In this document: positions 8,414-16,919 of the stretch, in pieces
How the letters are laid out: every line of letters begins with the position of its first letter
Numbering within the stretch: the first letter of the stretch is position 1
Assembly: GCF_022693705.1 (NCBI RefSeq)
Contig: NZ_CP094288.1
Coordinates: forward strand, 734,443-798,442
Source: Infirmifilum sp. NZ
GTDB taxonomy: Archaea > Thermoproteota > Thermoprotei > Thermofilales > Thermofilaceae
Direction: 5' to 3'
DNA length: 64,000 nt
Program-made: the position numbers and the translations under genes
Notes under the pieces: generated by a model
Databases searched by the model: none
Seen by the model: only the letters and a program-made list of their open reading frames with translations
Told to the model about the DNA's origin: nothing

Positions 8414-8991
8414 GTGCTCCCACCTGCTAGGGTTCTGTATACGTGTAAGATCCGTTGAATGACTGTTACTACTATGATTAAGAGAAGTATCAGGCATACC
8501 GCGTGGGCCAATTCAGCGCTAAGTGGATAGACTGCTAGGGCAACGAAGGTCAGGATGAGTCTTTCAGCGCGCTCGGCGAGGCCCACTCCAGCCATGTGAA
8601 CCCCCAAGGTTTCGGCCCGAGACCGCGTGTAACTTACGAGGAAGGCTCCCGTTGACATCGCCGCCAGTTCGGGCACGTTCACGGCCCCTACTAGGTAAAG
8701 TAAGTAGATTAGTAGCATGTCCTCAGCCCGGTCTATAGTGGAATCGAGGAAAGCCCCGAAACTTGTTGCTTTGTTCAACGCGCGGGCCACGTAGCCGTCA
8801 AGACCGTCAGACAGGGCCATAAGCAGGACAAAGAGAAGCATCAGAGGGTAAATCTCGTAGAAGCATACCGCCAGCATCCCGGAAACCAGGCCGAAAACCG
8901 TAATTAAGTTCGGGTCCACGCGAGCGCGAACTAGGGGCTTTGCCAAGATGGCAAAAGCAGATTGCAGTCTTCCTTTCAGCCTGTTTAACAT
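8410..8991 (-). CDS. CDP-alcohol phosphatidyltransferase, probably archaetidylinositol phosphate synthase
   Basis: An integral membrane enzyme that joins an alcohol to CDP-archaeol. The CDP-alcohol signature is intact: SDGLDGYVARALNK then FGAFLDSTIDR, giving the D-x2-D-G-x2-A-R...G-x3-D-x3-D metal and substrate site. About six hydrophobic segments are visible in 193 residues. Genome context in archaea often makes this enzyme the inositol-phosphate transferase, but the acceptor alcohol is not proven by sequence alone. Stop codon overlaps the start of rtcA. Confidence 0.85.
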   Translation of the reverse strand: MLNRLKGRLQSAFAILAKPLVRARVDPNLITVFGLVSGMLAVCFYEIYPLMLLFVLLMALSDGLDGYVARALNKATSFGAFLDSTIDRAEDMLLIYLLYLVGAVNVPELAAMSTGAFLVSYTRSRAETLGVHMAGVGLAERAERLILTFVALAVYPLSAELAHAVCLILLLIIVVTVIQRILHVYRTLAGGST

Positions 8992-9034
8992 GCTATCTCA
9001 CCGTTTCTGGACGCGGGTCTGTGCCTAAAAGGTG

Positions 9035-9397
9035 CTAAACACCTCGCTTTTTAGCCGAGAGGAGTAGAATCGCCTTCGCCAAGTCGCCGCCGCTCTCTAG
9101 GAGCGCCTGCCTGGCCTCATCCCGGCTAACCCCTGTCTGCGCGACAACGAGGTCGACGTCCTCCTCTGATACCTCGACCGGGGTTTGCGGGACCTGAGCA
9201 GCTACCTCTTCGTTGCCGGATACCTGGTAGATCTTACCGCCCCCCTTTATCTCCAGAACATGCACCACGGGGTTTCGGATGACGATCACCTTGTCCTTAA
9301 GCTTAAGCGTCACTTCCTCAACATCCGGGAGGTCGCGGAGGTTCAACCCCATTCTCTCCAGTATTCGGCGTTGCTCACGTGGGCTGAGCCTCTTCAA
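9035..9397 (-). CDS. nac: nascent polypeptide-associated complex protein (archaeal NAC)
   Basis: A ribosome-associated chaperone that binds emerging chains as a homodimer. The NAC barrel lies at about residues 18-60 (VEEVTLKLKDKVIVI, VVHVLEIKGG, YQVSG). It is followed by a UBA domain at the C-terminus (DVDLVVAQTGVSRDEARQAL). 120 residues, usual for archaea. Start is TTG at 9397, inside the last 23 bases of the DUF434 gene, so translation is likely coupled. Confidence 0.93.
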   Translation of the reverse strand: MKRLSPREQRRILERMGLNLRDLPDVEEVTLKLKDKVIVIRNPVVHVLEIKGGGKIYQVSGNEEVAAQVPQTPVEVSEEDVDLVVAQTGVSRDEARQALLESGGDLAKAILLLSAKKRGV

Positions 9398-10118
9398 CTT
9401 GCGGCACCAGTATCTCTAGAATTGCGCAGGGTGATATAATTTTGCCTAGCTCCCCCGCGAGATCGAACACGCGAGCTACGCAGTCAACGATGACAGAGTC
9501 GCTGGAAGCGACTGGTATGCCCTCTTTAGCTTGAACAACGACAGTGAGGTCCGCTTTATTAGACAGCAAGGTAGTGCAGTTCAGAGAGTGGAGCGTGCAC
9601 AGCTCTCTGGCAATCTCAGCGAAGTGTTTGGACCAGCTTACCTGCGAGTCAAAAACGATCACCACGTTGCCTTTAAACAGCCTGCTCAAGAACGAGAGTA
9701 AAAAGTAGAGGGCTGAAACATAGAGGGGGCATAAAGTAACCTTCCTGTTGGTAGCGGCAAGATCCCGCACAAGCCCATCAGTGGACGCTACAAGCGTGTC
9801 TCCGATGAGGGCCGAGGCTACAGTGCTTACCTGGTTGAAGCCGTCTATCACCAGCTTTCCATACTCGTTGAGAGCCCCCACTTTCACGAGTTTTGCTTTG
9901 CGAAGATCGCTGACCGACTTTGGGAAGACCGAGCGGTAGAGGCACAGTCGTTCTAGCCTTGAGAGTGAGTACCTTGAAGTTACGAGGTCGAGGGTGAGCT
10001 TCCTGTTGTAACCCCTATTGAGGAGATAGTAGAAATCTGTAGCTGCTTCAAAAAGCTCGCGTCTGGGTGAAAGCCGTATAGGGGCTGTTTTACCGCAAAC
10101 TTCAAGCTCCAAAGACAT
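9375..10118 (-). CDS. DUF434 domain protein of unknown function
   Basis: The N-terminal motif AATDFYYLLNRGYNRKLTLD with SRYSLSRLERLCLYRSVF is the DUF434 signature. It is followed by LVIDGFNQVSTVASAL and ASTDGLVRD, which look like an acidic active site, and a C-terminal domain VVIVFDSQVSWSKHFAEIA (a DUF5616-like region). The conserved Asp and Asn residues suggest a nuclease-like fold, but no activity is known to me. It overlaps the end of alaS by 17 bases and the start of NAC by 23 bases, so it sits firmly inside a translation operon. Confidence 0.75.
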   Translation of the reverse strand: MSLELEVCGKTAPIRLSPRRELFEAATDFYYLLNRGYNRKLTLDLVTSRYSLSRLERLCLYRSVFPKSVSDLRKAKLVKVGALNEYGKLVIDGFNQVSTVASALIGDTLVASTDGLVRDLAATNRKVTLCPLYVSALYFLLSFLSRLFKGNVVIVFDSQVSWSKHFAEIARELCTLHSLNCTTLLSNKADLTVVVQAKEGIPVASSDSVIVDCVARVFDLAGELGKIISPCAILEILVPQVEEAQPT

Positions 10119-12819
10119 CCGCGAGGACCTTCCTTAAGTTTGCGACGTCGTCCACGCGGCCCTGGAATAGGTCCCTCACGCCTCCTCCTCTCCCTCCCAG
10201 TTTTTCGCAGAGCTTCCTGCCTATATCTCGCGCATCGTATGTGCTCAGTGCCCGGTCGCCCACCTTGATGGCTATTTTCCCGTCTTTGCCATACACAACC
10301 ACCACCGCGTTGGGTTTTAGCCTTCCCAATGTAGTCGCAACTTCACGGGGCTCTGCGTCAGCGCTGTCGATTAGGTAAACTTCTGTCTCACCGATCGTGA
10401 GAGCTGGAGCTACGGTCTGCTGAAGAGAGCCTATAAGAGTCTGCTCTTTCAGGCGTTTCACCTCTTTTTCAAGATGATCTACTCTGCTCATAAGCTCTGC
10501 CACCTTCTCGACGAGGGTTTCTTCAGGGGCCTTCAAGAGCTCCTTAAGGGCAGAGACCAAGAAGTCTCTGCTCTGAACGTACCTTAGAGCAGGCTCTCCC
10601 GCCTTAAATACTACCCTTACAACCCCATCCTGGATCTTCTCGAAACCCACAATTTTTATGAGGCCTATCTCCCCCGTGTTATCCACATGCATTCCCCCGC
10701 ACGCTTCGGCATCCCACCCCTCGATCTCCACGACCCTGAGCACCTTCTCGGGGACCACCCCGCCCTGGTACAGCGTGAAGCCGTACTTTTGCTCAGCTTC
10801 TGTTCTTCCAATGAACCGCTTTACCACACGCCTGTTCTCCCAAACCACCCGATTTGCAAGAAGCTCGATCTGCTGAGCCTGCTCTGGGGTAATAGGCTTA
10901 TGGTGCGTAAAGTCAAACCTCACATAGTCCTCTGTTTTCAGCGCGCCCGCTTGCCAGACGTGCTTGCCTAAGACCTTCCTCAGTGCCCCTAGGATGACGT
11001 GTGTTGCAGTGTGATGGCGCATGAGGTTGAGACGCCTACTTATGTTCACCACGCCTCTCAGCGTGGACCCGACAGCTGGCAGTTCACCCCGAACCTCGTG
11101 AAGTATCACATCGCCAACTTTTAGGACATGTACGACCTCGCATCTCCGCCCGTCGAACTCAAGGTAACCCGTGTCAGCCAGCTGACCACCTCCTTCAGGG
11201 TAGAAAGCCGTCTGGTCCAGAACCAAGTACTTCCCGTCGATAATGCCCACAACTTTTGCCGTGAACTCAAAAAGCTTCTCGTTCTCGTAGTAGAGCTTTC
11301 TCGTGGGCGGGAAGCCTTGAACCAGGCTTGGGTCTATCTGCATCCTCACAGCCTCCTTGAAGGCTTGAGCCGAGCGTCCTTTGAGCTCTGCCAGCTTAGA
11401 GTAGAAGCCAACGGTGTTCACGGTCAAACCCCGTTGCGCAGCCCTCTCCTCAAGAAACTCGGGTGGAATGCCGTGCGATTCATATAGCTTCAAGAGAGTG
11501 TCCCCCGGAATCTCTTTGACACCCTTGTCAAGGCTGTCTTTAATTATCTCTTCGATAACCTTCTCACCCCTGGCGACAGTTTCCCTAAACCTCTCCTCTT
11601 CGTAATCGATGATGTCAAGTATGTCTTCTTGAACTTCGCTGTACTCGGGGAAATCGTTTCTCCACTTCTCTATCTGCTTAGCTATTATATCGCTCAGCTT
11701 CATCTCGAGCCCGAGCTTCCGCATATACCTCAGGCTTCTTCTGATGAGGAGGCGAGCTAGGTAGCCAGCTCCTGTATTACTCGGCACGATCCCATCCCCA
11801 ATCATCCACATCAGAGTTCGCGTGTGATCAGCTATGGCATATATGGCCTCATACGGCTCCAGGTACCGTTTAAGCTCGTTTACGCTCATCCCGACAGATT
11901 GAGCTATGTTTGAAAGCGTAGCTAAAGCCTCGAGGGGCTTCTTGTAGTCTAAGCTACCACTGGCCCTAGCGACTTTACTCATTATCTCCTCCTGCGGTCT
12001 CTCCAGGCCGCTTTGCACCCTCAAGTACTCTACTATCTCCGGGAAAACAGCTTCATAGACGTTGTAGGCGCCTGTTAGGAGCCAGTAGATTCGCTCCAAG
12101 CCGTAGCCTGTGTCTACTATCCTGTTGCTTATCGGGATCAGCCCGCCGCTCTCGTCTGTCTTGTAGTGCATGAATACAAGAGTGGCAACCTCGAGGCCTC
12201 TGACTATGACCTCGTAGTCTTCTCCTGCGTTCCCACCCCCACTCCACATATCGTAAATAAAGGTTATTTCCTCAGGCTTTACCCCGTAAACCCTCGTGAA
12301 GAGTTCGTAAGCGAACTCCACGGTCTCGTTCGCCCAGTATATATTGACGCCAGGGAAGTTGAAAGCGTGGTGAGCCATCATCTCAAACCCGGTCAGGTGT
12401 CGGCTTGTTTTCCCCACGTTATCTACATCCGTTAGCCTAATGCTCGGCTGCGAGATGACGAGTGGATTTGCGGGGGGCGGGACTAAGCCCTCCGTAACCC
12501 AAGGCTGAAAATCGTATATTGAAGCCCCCACGAGGTAAACGTCCTCACGCCACCTTGCCACAACAGGGTACCTTCTTACGGAGGTATGACCCCTTTTCTC
12601 AAAGAAATCTATGAACATTCTGCGAACCTCAGATATTGAGTCGACGCTCACACCTACTTTTTGTCCGATGAAAGAGTAAGGCTCACACGGCTGATCCCCG
12701 CATTTTTCCCTCTCAGGGTTTAGAGTCCAGAATACACGGCCGCAGACAGGGCATGTTTTCTTTACCCAGCCGTTTTCAACGAAAAACGGCAGGTTAATGA
12801 AGTCCTCCTTCACCGTCAC
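10102..12819 (-). CDS. alaS: alanyl-tRNA synthetase
   Basis: Charges tRNA-Ala and edits mis-charged Ser and Gly. The archaeal form begins with a zinc motif (CPVCGRVFW, with CGDQPC) at residues 18-45. Class II catalytic segments follow (FFEKRGHTSVRRYPVVARW, PWVTEGLVPPP). The editing domain has HHTATHVILGAL around residue 600 and ACGGMHVDNTGEIG around 700. The C-Ala dimer/tRNA domain completes 905 residues, the normal archaeal length. It starts 38 bases after the L10 stop, where many Thermoproteota have L12 between the two. Confidence 0.97.
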   Translation of the reverse strand: MTVKEDFINLPFFVENGWVKKTCPVCGRVFWTLNPEREKCGDQPCEPYSFIGQKVGVSVDSISEVRRMFIDFFEKRGHTSVRRYPVVARWREDVYLVGASIYDFQPWVTEGLVPPPANPLVISQPSIRLTDVDNVGKTSRHLTGFEMMAHHAFNFPGVNIYWANETVEFAYELFTRVYGVKPEEITFIYDMWSGGGNAGEDYEVIVRGLEVATLVFMHYKTDESGGLIPISNRIVDTGYGLERIYWLLTGAYNVYEAVFPEIVEYLRVQSGLERPQEEIMSKVARASGSLDYKKPLEALATLSNIAQSVGMSVNELKRYLEPYEAIYAIADHTRTLMWMIGDGIVPSNTGAGYLARLLIRRSLRYMRKLGLEMKLSDIIAKQIEKWRNDFPEYSEVQEDILDIIDYEEERFRETVARGEKVIEEIIKDSLDKGVKEIPGDTLLKLYESHGIPPEFLEERAAQRGLTVNTVGFYSKLAELKGRSAQAFKEAVRMQIDPSLVQGFPPTRKLYYENEKLFEFTAKVVGIIDGKYLVLDQTAFYPEGGGQLADTGYLEFDGRRCEVVHVLKVGDVILHEVRGELPAVGSTLRGVVNISRRLNLMRHHTATHVILGALRKVLGKHVWQAGALKTEDYVRFDFTHHKPITPEQAQQIELLANRVVWENRRVVKRFIGRTEAEQKYGFTLYQGGVVPEKVLRVVEIEGWDAEACGGMHVDNTGEIGLIKIVGFEKIQDGVVRVVFKAGEPALRYVQSRDFLVSALKELLKAPEETLVEKVAELMSRVDHLEKEVKRLKEQTLIGSLQQTVAPALTIGETEVYLIDSADAEPREVATTLGRLKPNAVVVVYGKDGKIAIKVGDRALSTYDARDIGRKLCEKLGGRGGGVRDLFQGRVDDVANLRKVLADVFGA

Positions 12820-12857
12820 AAAGGCTAGAAGGTTCTACCAAATATTTAGCTTTATGT

Positions 12858-13748
12858 TCAAAAGTTCGGATTCCGAGACTTTATGAGGTTATAGAGGACG
12901 GTTGCCTCAGCGTGAGCCCTGGCGATCGCGAAAGGCAGGGTCTCCTTTACCGGAAGCGCGGCTTCGAGGGCGAGCGCTACCGCTTCTTGATGGGCCTTTG
13001 CAACGAGTAGGTGCACTACCTGGGGTAGAGGAATAGCCGCGTTGAAGGCCAGGTTGAAGGCCCGCGAGTAAGCTTCCTTTATTTTTTCTTTATAGATGCT
13101 GGGGTCTAGCTCTACTTCTTCGGGTTTAACAACCCTGCTATCAATTGCTATAAGCTTGATGTTCAACTTGCTCTCAATCGGTTTTACCCCTAGCTTGTTC
13201 AGCAAATCGGCGAGCTCCGGTGAAATGGTGTCCCCCGGCTTAGCGACAACGGTGTCTTTCGCCACCCATATGCTGCCCTCCTGAACCCTTATGGGTATAT
13301 TGAGCTTATTGAAGAGGCTTATAGCCGGGCCCGGAGGTATCCCGGTGTTGCCAGCAGGAACAACGATCTCCTTGGTGGCTATATCGCCTGGGCGCGCCTC
13401 ACGCATTATCTTTTGCTTGTCCAGGAAAAGAAGGATCTCGAAGGGGTTATCGTTCGTAAATATGACGGCATTCTGCCCTCGAAGGTAGTTCTTGAACTCA
13501 TCCACGTACCTGCCGCTCTCTTTGAGCGCGAGAAGGAATAGGGTGTTCTTCACCACCTTGAGCACTGACCCTCTTTGGTTTAGCAGCTTCCGGCTCTCCT
13601 TGATGACTGATGAAGGCAATCCCGTGATCCCTGCGATCATGAAGTACTTATAGCTCTTCAGGTAACCGGTCAGCTCCTCTACGAGCTTCGCTTTACGCGC
13701 TCTCGCTGCGCTCATTCTTCTACCTGGTATGGCTACAGCCACGCTCAC
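12858..13748 (-). CDS. rpl10: ribosomal protein L10 (P0) lacking the acidic C-terminal tail
   Basis: Base of the ribosomal stalk, binding L11-region rRNA and holding L12 dimers. The rRNA-binding domain (ARKAKLVEELTGYLKSY, MIAGITGLPSS) and the inserted domain (GDIATKEIVVPAGNTG) are present. The C-terminal helices that hold L12 (QVVHLLVAKAHQEAVALAL, FAIARAHAEATVL) can be seen. The protein stops at LIKSRNPNF with a clear TGA. The usual charged linker and GLxxLFG-type end that recruits GTPase factors is missing. Overlaps L1 by 4 bases. Confidence 0.95.
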   Translation of the reverse strand: MSVAVAIPGRRMSAARARKAKLVEELTGYLKSYKYFMIAGITGLPSSVIKESRKLLNQRGSVLKVVKNTLFLLALKESGRYVDEFKNYLRGQNAVIFTNDNPFEILLFLDKQKIMREARPGDIATKEIVVPAGNTGIPPGPAISLFNKLNIPIRVQEGSIWVAKDTVVAKPGDTISPELADLLNKLGVKPIESKLNIKLIAIDSRVVKPEEVELDPSIYKEKIKEAYSRAFNLAFNAAIPLPQVVHLLVAKAHQEAVALALEAALPVKETLPFAIARAHAEATVLYNLIKSRNPNF

Positions 13749-14422
13749 TTCGTTTCACCTGCTTTCTCGAGTCTTACAGGTTTACCCATGGTTAGCTTAA
13801 AGTATATCCTACCAATATTGTTGTACGTGAATTTCTTGAGCAGTTCGTCCAGGACAGCCTTTGCGTTAGCAGCAAGATGCTCAATAGGCTGATCCTCCAC
13901 TCCAATCCTGCACATGACAACAGGGTCGTCGCGCAACCTGATTCTGATAGACCGCTTAAACCTCTCTATAAGGGGGGCTATTGGCGCATTAGGAGGTATT
14001 GGTTGAGGCATCTTGCCTCGAGGGCCGAGGAATTTGCCTAGCACACGTCCAACCTGCACCATGAGGTCTGTTTGGGCCAGGAAAAAGTCATACCTCTTCG
14101 CAAGCTTCTTAAGTGCTTTCTTGTCGCCAGAAAGCTTCTGCAACCCTTCAGCATCTATCACGAGGTCAGCGCCGGCTTCTCGAGCCTTAAGCGCCGTATC
14201 ACCGGTTGCTATTACCACAACCTTAGCCAGCTTCGAGGGGGGAGGGTATGGCAGCGTAACGATAGTGTTTATCCTGTTCTCAGGCTTCTTCAAGTCAACA
14301 TCCTTGAGGGTAACTATCATTTCAACGCTCTGTTTGAATCTCCTTCTCCTTGGAGATGCCTGGAGCGCGTTACGAATAGCTTCGGGGATGCTGTTAACGA
14401 TACTTGCTACCGTTGCGCTCAC
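13745..14422 (-). CDS. rpl1: ribosomal protein L1
   Basis: Forms the L1 stalk and often represses its own mRNA in archaea. Motifs: RFKQSVEMIVTLKDVDLKKPENRI at the N-terminus and the conserved GPRGKMPQPIPPNA segment around residue 140. 225 residues. Overlaps L10 by 4 bases (ATGA-type) and L11 by 4 bases, so L11-L1-L10 is one coupled operon. Confidence 0.96.
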   Translation of the reverse strand: MSATVASIVNSIPEAIRNALQASPRRRRFKQSVEMIVTLKDVDLKKPENRINTIVTLPYPPPSKLAKVVVIATGDTALKAREAGADLVIDAEGLQKLSGDKKALKKLAKRYDFFLAQTDLMVQVGRVLGKFLGPRGKMPQPIPPNAPIAPLIERFKRSIRIRLRDDPVVMCRIGVEDQPIEHLAANAKAVLDELLKKFTYNNIGRIYFKLTMGKPVRLEKAGETK

Positions 14423-14925
14423 GATGCCTCACCCTCGTGTTTACTTATAACTTCATCGTACAAACCCTTCTCAAGGTCTGCTATAAACTGCTTCGGGGGC
14501 TTCCCATCTATGGTGACACCCATACTTTGGCAGGTTCCCGCTACGGTTTTAACGGCTGCTTTAAGAGTTTTTGCGCCCATGTCCTTCATCTTTATCTTGG
14601 CTATCTTTATTACCTGCTCTACTGTAAGATTCCCGACCCATTCCTTCGTCGACTGGTGGGCCCCCTTCTCAACTTTGAGCTCCTTAACAATAAGCGCTGC
14701 GGTTGTTGGAGTCCCAACCTCGACTTCGAATGTTTTCTTTTCGACGTCTACGGTTACCTTGACGGGAACTCGCATACCGGCGTAGTCCTGAGTTAACTCG
14801 TTGATTTTCTTAACCACCTGCATTACGTTTAGCCCTAGAGGTCCAAGAGCCGGGCCGATAGGTGGACCTGCAGTAGCTTTACCTCCTTCGACGAGAAAAT
14901 TGAATGTTTTGATGTTCTGCGACAA
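14419..14925 (-). CDS. rpl11: ribosomal protein L11
   Basis: Binds the GTPase-associated centre of 23S rRNA. The proline-rich GGKATAGPPIGPALGPLG motif lies at residues 14-31, and the C-terminal rRNA-binding domain contains KTVAGTCQSMGVTIDGK. 168 residues. NusG and SecE, often upstream of L11, are not present; S19 sits 12 bases upstream instead, which marks a rearranged junction. Confidence 0.97.
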   Translation of the reverse strand: MSQNIKTFNFLVEGGKATAGPPIGPALGPLGLNVMQVVKKINELTQDYAGMRVPVKVTVDVEKKTFEVEVGTPTTAALIVKELKVEKGAHQSTKEWVGNLTVEQVIKIAKIKMKDMGAKTLKAAVKTVAGTCQSMGVTIDGKPPKQFIADLEKGLYDEVISKHEGEAS

Positions 14926-14937
14926 TATGCTTCACCC

Positions 14938-15363
14938 CTATTTCAGCGCTACGAACATTGAGGATCTTGTGGCCTTCAAGCCGGGCTCTCCGTGTTCAAC
15001 CTTCTTTGTTGTAAGCGCGAACTCGCCTAGGTAATGACCTATGCGTTCGGGCGTTATTTCAACCGGAACAAACTCTTTTCCGTTGTGGACGTGTATCACG
15101 AGGCCTACCATCTCGGGGAGGATAACGAAGTCTCTCAGATGCGTTCTAATGACGGGCTGTTTCTTACCCTCTTGGACAAGCTTCTTGGCGCGTCTGATTT
15201 TTTCGAGGAGTTTCAGATGCTCCTCGCTAGTGCCCTTAATTATCGTCCTGAGAATCGTTCTTCGCTGTCGGGAGGGCACAATTTCGATGAACTTCTCGAG
15301 TGGCATCTGAGCTAACTCTTCAAAGCTGTACCCTCGGTAGGCGTATTTACTGGACGACTCCAT
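14938..15363 (-). CDS. rps19: ribosomal protein S19
   Basis: Head protein of the small subunit. Conserved region: [16 protein letters not shown] and [24 protein letters not shown]. 141 residues with the archaeal N-terminal extension. In the standard archaeal S10 operon S19 sits between L2 and L22. Here it is separated from L2 by an inverted oxidoreductase gene and leads directly into L11. Confidence 0.96.
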   Translation of the reverse strand: MESSSKYAYRGYSFEELAQMPLEKFIEIVPSRQRRTILRTIIKGTSEEHLKLLEKIRRAKKLVQEGKKQPVIRTHLRDFVILPEMVGLVIHVHNGKEFVPVEITPERIGHYLGEFALTTKKVEHGEPGLKATRSSMFVALK

Positions 15364-15693
15364 TAGGGTTGCACCTGCCTCACATACGTTCTCGGCAATT
15401 TAAGCTTTTTCGATACCACCCCCTCTACTTATCTCTTACTTTATCGTCATCGTTAAAATGCAAAAGAAGACAAAGGGTTTAAAGGGGGCAAAACTTGATT
15501 TAAGACTCCTTAAGTCACCTCCCAACTTAGCACTCTCCCTAAATTCCCTAAATATCACGACAGTTTCTACCCTTAGAGAACTTGAATAAGCCCTGAGAGA
15601 TGGGAAAAGCACCTTCATGGCGGCACGAGGTAAGGTAGCGAACTTATCTTTGTTGAGAGAGGTAATCTAATAACAACTAAGTTTACTTAAGTG
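15364..15693. other. intergenic region between S19 and the NADH dehydrogenase gene, no gene seen
   Basis: An A/T-rich divergent spacer of about 360 bases up to 15726. It should hold the S19 operon promoter on the minus strand and the oxidoreductase promoter on the plus strand. A 60-codon minus-strand frame (15436-15618) has no recognisable domain, no clear ribosome site and is not called. Confidence 0.5.
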
Positions 15694-15704
15694 AATATAT
15701 CTTA
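15694..15704 (+). promoter_or_regulatory. TATA box of the type II NADH dehydrogenase gene
   Basis: AATATATCTTA is centred about 28 bases before the ATG at 15727, giving a leaderless or near-leaderless message. Confidence 0.6.
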
Positions 15705-15726
15705 TCGACTATGAAAAACGTCATGT

Positions 15727-16893
15727 ATGACTAAAAAGATAGTTGTTGTAGGAGGAGGGTTCGGAGGCTACTACGCTCTGAAAATACTAAGACAGTCAGC
15801 GGCCGCAGAGTCTTGTGAGATAACTTTGGTGGACAAGAGTGATAGATTTGTGTACCTGCCCTCGCTACCCTACCTACTCTCGGATAAAAAGACAGTAGAT
15901 GATATAACCGAGCCTTTCGAGAAGATTTCGAGACGCCTTGGAGTTTCCTTCATTAAAGGTGAGGTTGTAGGAGTATCTCTGAAGAACAAGCAGGTTCTTT
16001 TAAGGAGCGGTGAAAGCTTGGAATTCGACTACTTGATTCTCTCGGCTGGAGCTCAGACAGAGTACTACGGAATACCCGGAGCCGAGACTACGATCCCGTC
16101 GTGGCGATTGGAAGACTATCTTCAGTTGAAAAGACGGCTCGAAGAGGCTCCACCGGATCACGTGTGCGTTGCTGGTGGTGGTCTTACAGGAGTTGAAGTC
16201 GCTGGTGAGCTCGCGGAAAAGCTGGGGCGAGAGAAGGTTGTTATCGTTGAGAAAATGCCTAACTTGCTCCCTACTCTAAATAACCAGCGTGCGAGCGAAA
16301 TCGTAGAAAGCTTTCTCCGTGTGAGCGGTGTTAAAGTGATAAAGGGCGATGGAGTAAAGCGGGTGGAGGATAACAGGCTTATACTTGAGAGCGGCCACGT
16401 ACTTGAGTGTTCCCACATCGTCTGGTCTTTGGGCATCAGAGCACCTCAAATTAGCTTCGACTTGCCAGTTGAAACTAAAGGAAGGGGGTGGCTAGTAGTA
16501 AACCCGACTTTACAGCTTAAGGGTTTTGAGGACGTTTATGCCGTCGGCGACATCAACCACTTCGCGTACGATAGTGACTGCGCGATGAAGATGGCCGAAG
16601 AGGCGATACTTCAAGGTAAAACAGCCGCGAAAAACGTGCTGAGGCAACTCGAGGGGCAAAAACCCATCCATGTACACAAGCCTATTTTCCTCGCTTCTAA
16701 GCCTAAAACCCTTTGTTCAGTCGGCTTTAACAAAGCCATCATGGTCTGGGAAAGCAAGATTCTTTTCGGGAGAACTCCCTACATCAGTAAGATGCTCATT
16801 GAGAGCATAGTAATGCGTGATATAAAGGGAAAACTGGGTGGCGGCGTAGCAACATCGCTAGAAAGCACCATTTTGAGGACGATAAGCGGCTAA
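15727..16893 (+). CDS. type II NADH dehydrogenase-like flavoprotein (NDH-2/SQR family)
   Basis: A membrane-associated FAD oxidoreductase that passes electrons from NAD(P)H, or sulfide in the SQR branch, to quinone. FAD site VVVGGGFGGYYAL at residues 5-17. NAD(P)H site VAGGGLTGVEVAGELAEK around 150. C-terminal FAD site VYAVGDINHF around 272. The SQR-type catalytic cysteine pair is not evident, so NDH-2 is favoured. It is convergent with L2 (26-base gap) and inverted inside a ribosomal operon, a clear insertion or inversion relative to the usual order. Confidence 0.8.
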   Translation: MTKKIVVVGGGFGGYYALKILRQSAAAESCEITLVDKSDRFVYLPSLPYLLSDKKTVDDITEPFEKISRRLGVSFIKGEVVGVSLKNKQVLLRSGESLEFDYLILSAGAQTEYYGIPGAETTIPSWRLEDYLQLKRRLEEAPPDHVCVAGGGLTGVEVAGELAEKLGREKVVIVEKMPNLLPTLNNQRASEIVESFLRVSGVKVIKGDGVKRVEDNRLILESGHVLECSHIVWSLGIRAPQISFDLPVETKGRGWLVVNPTLQLKGFEDVYAVGDINHFAYDSDCAMKMAEEAILQGKTAAKNVLRQLEGQKPIHVHKPIFLASKPKTLCSVGFNKAIMVWESKILFGRTPYISKMLIESIVMRDIKGKLGGGVATSLESTILRTISG

Positions 16894-16919
16894 CCGGAGA
16901 AGAAATAAACCTGAATTTT

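Noticed and set aside
15436..15618. 60-codon minus-strand frame upstream of S19
   Set aside because: No motif, no convincing ribosome-binding site, and low-complexity composition; it lies in a promoter spacer.
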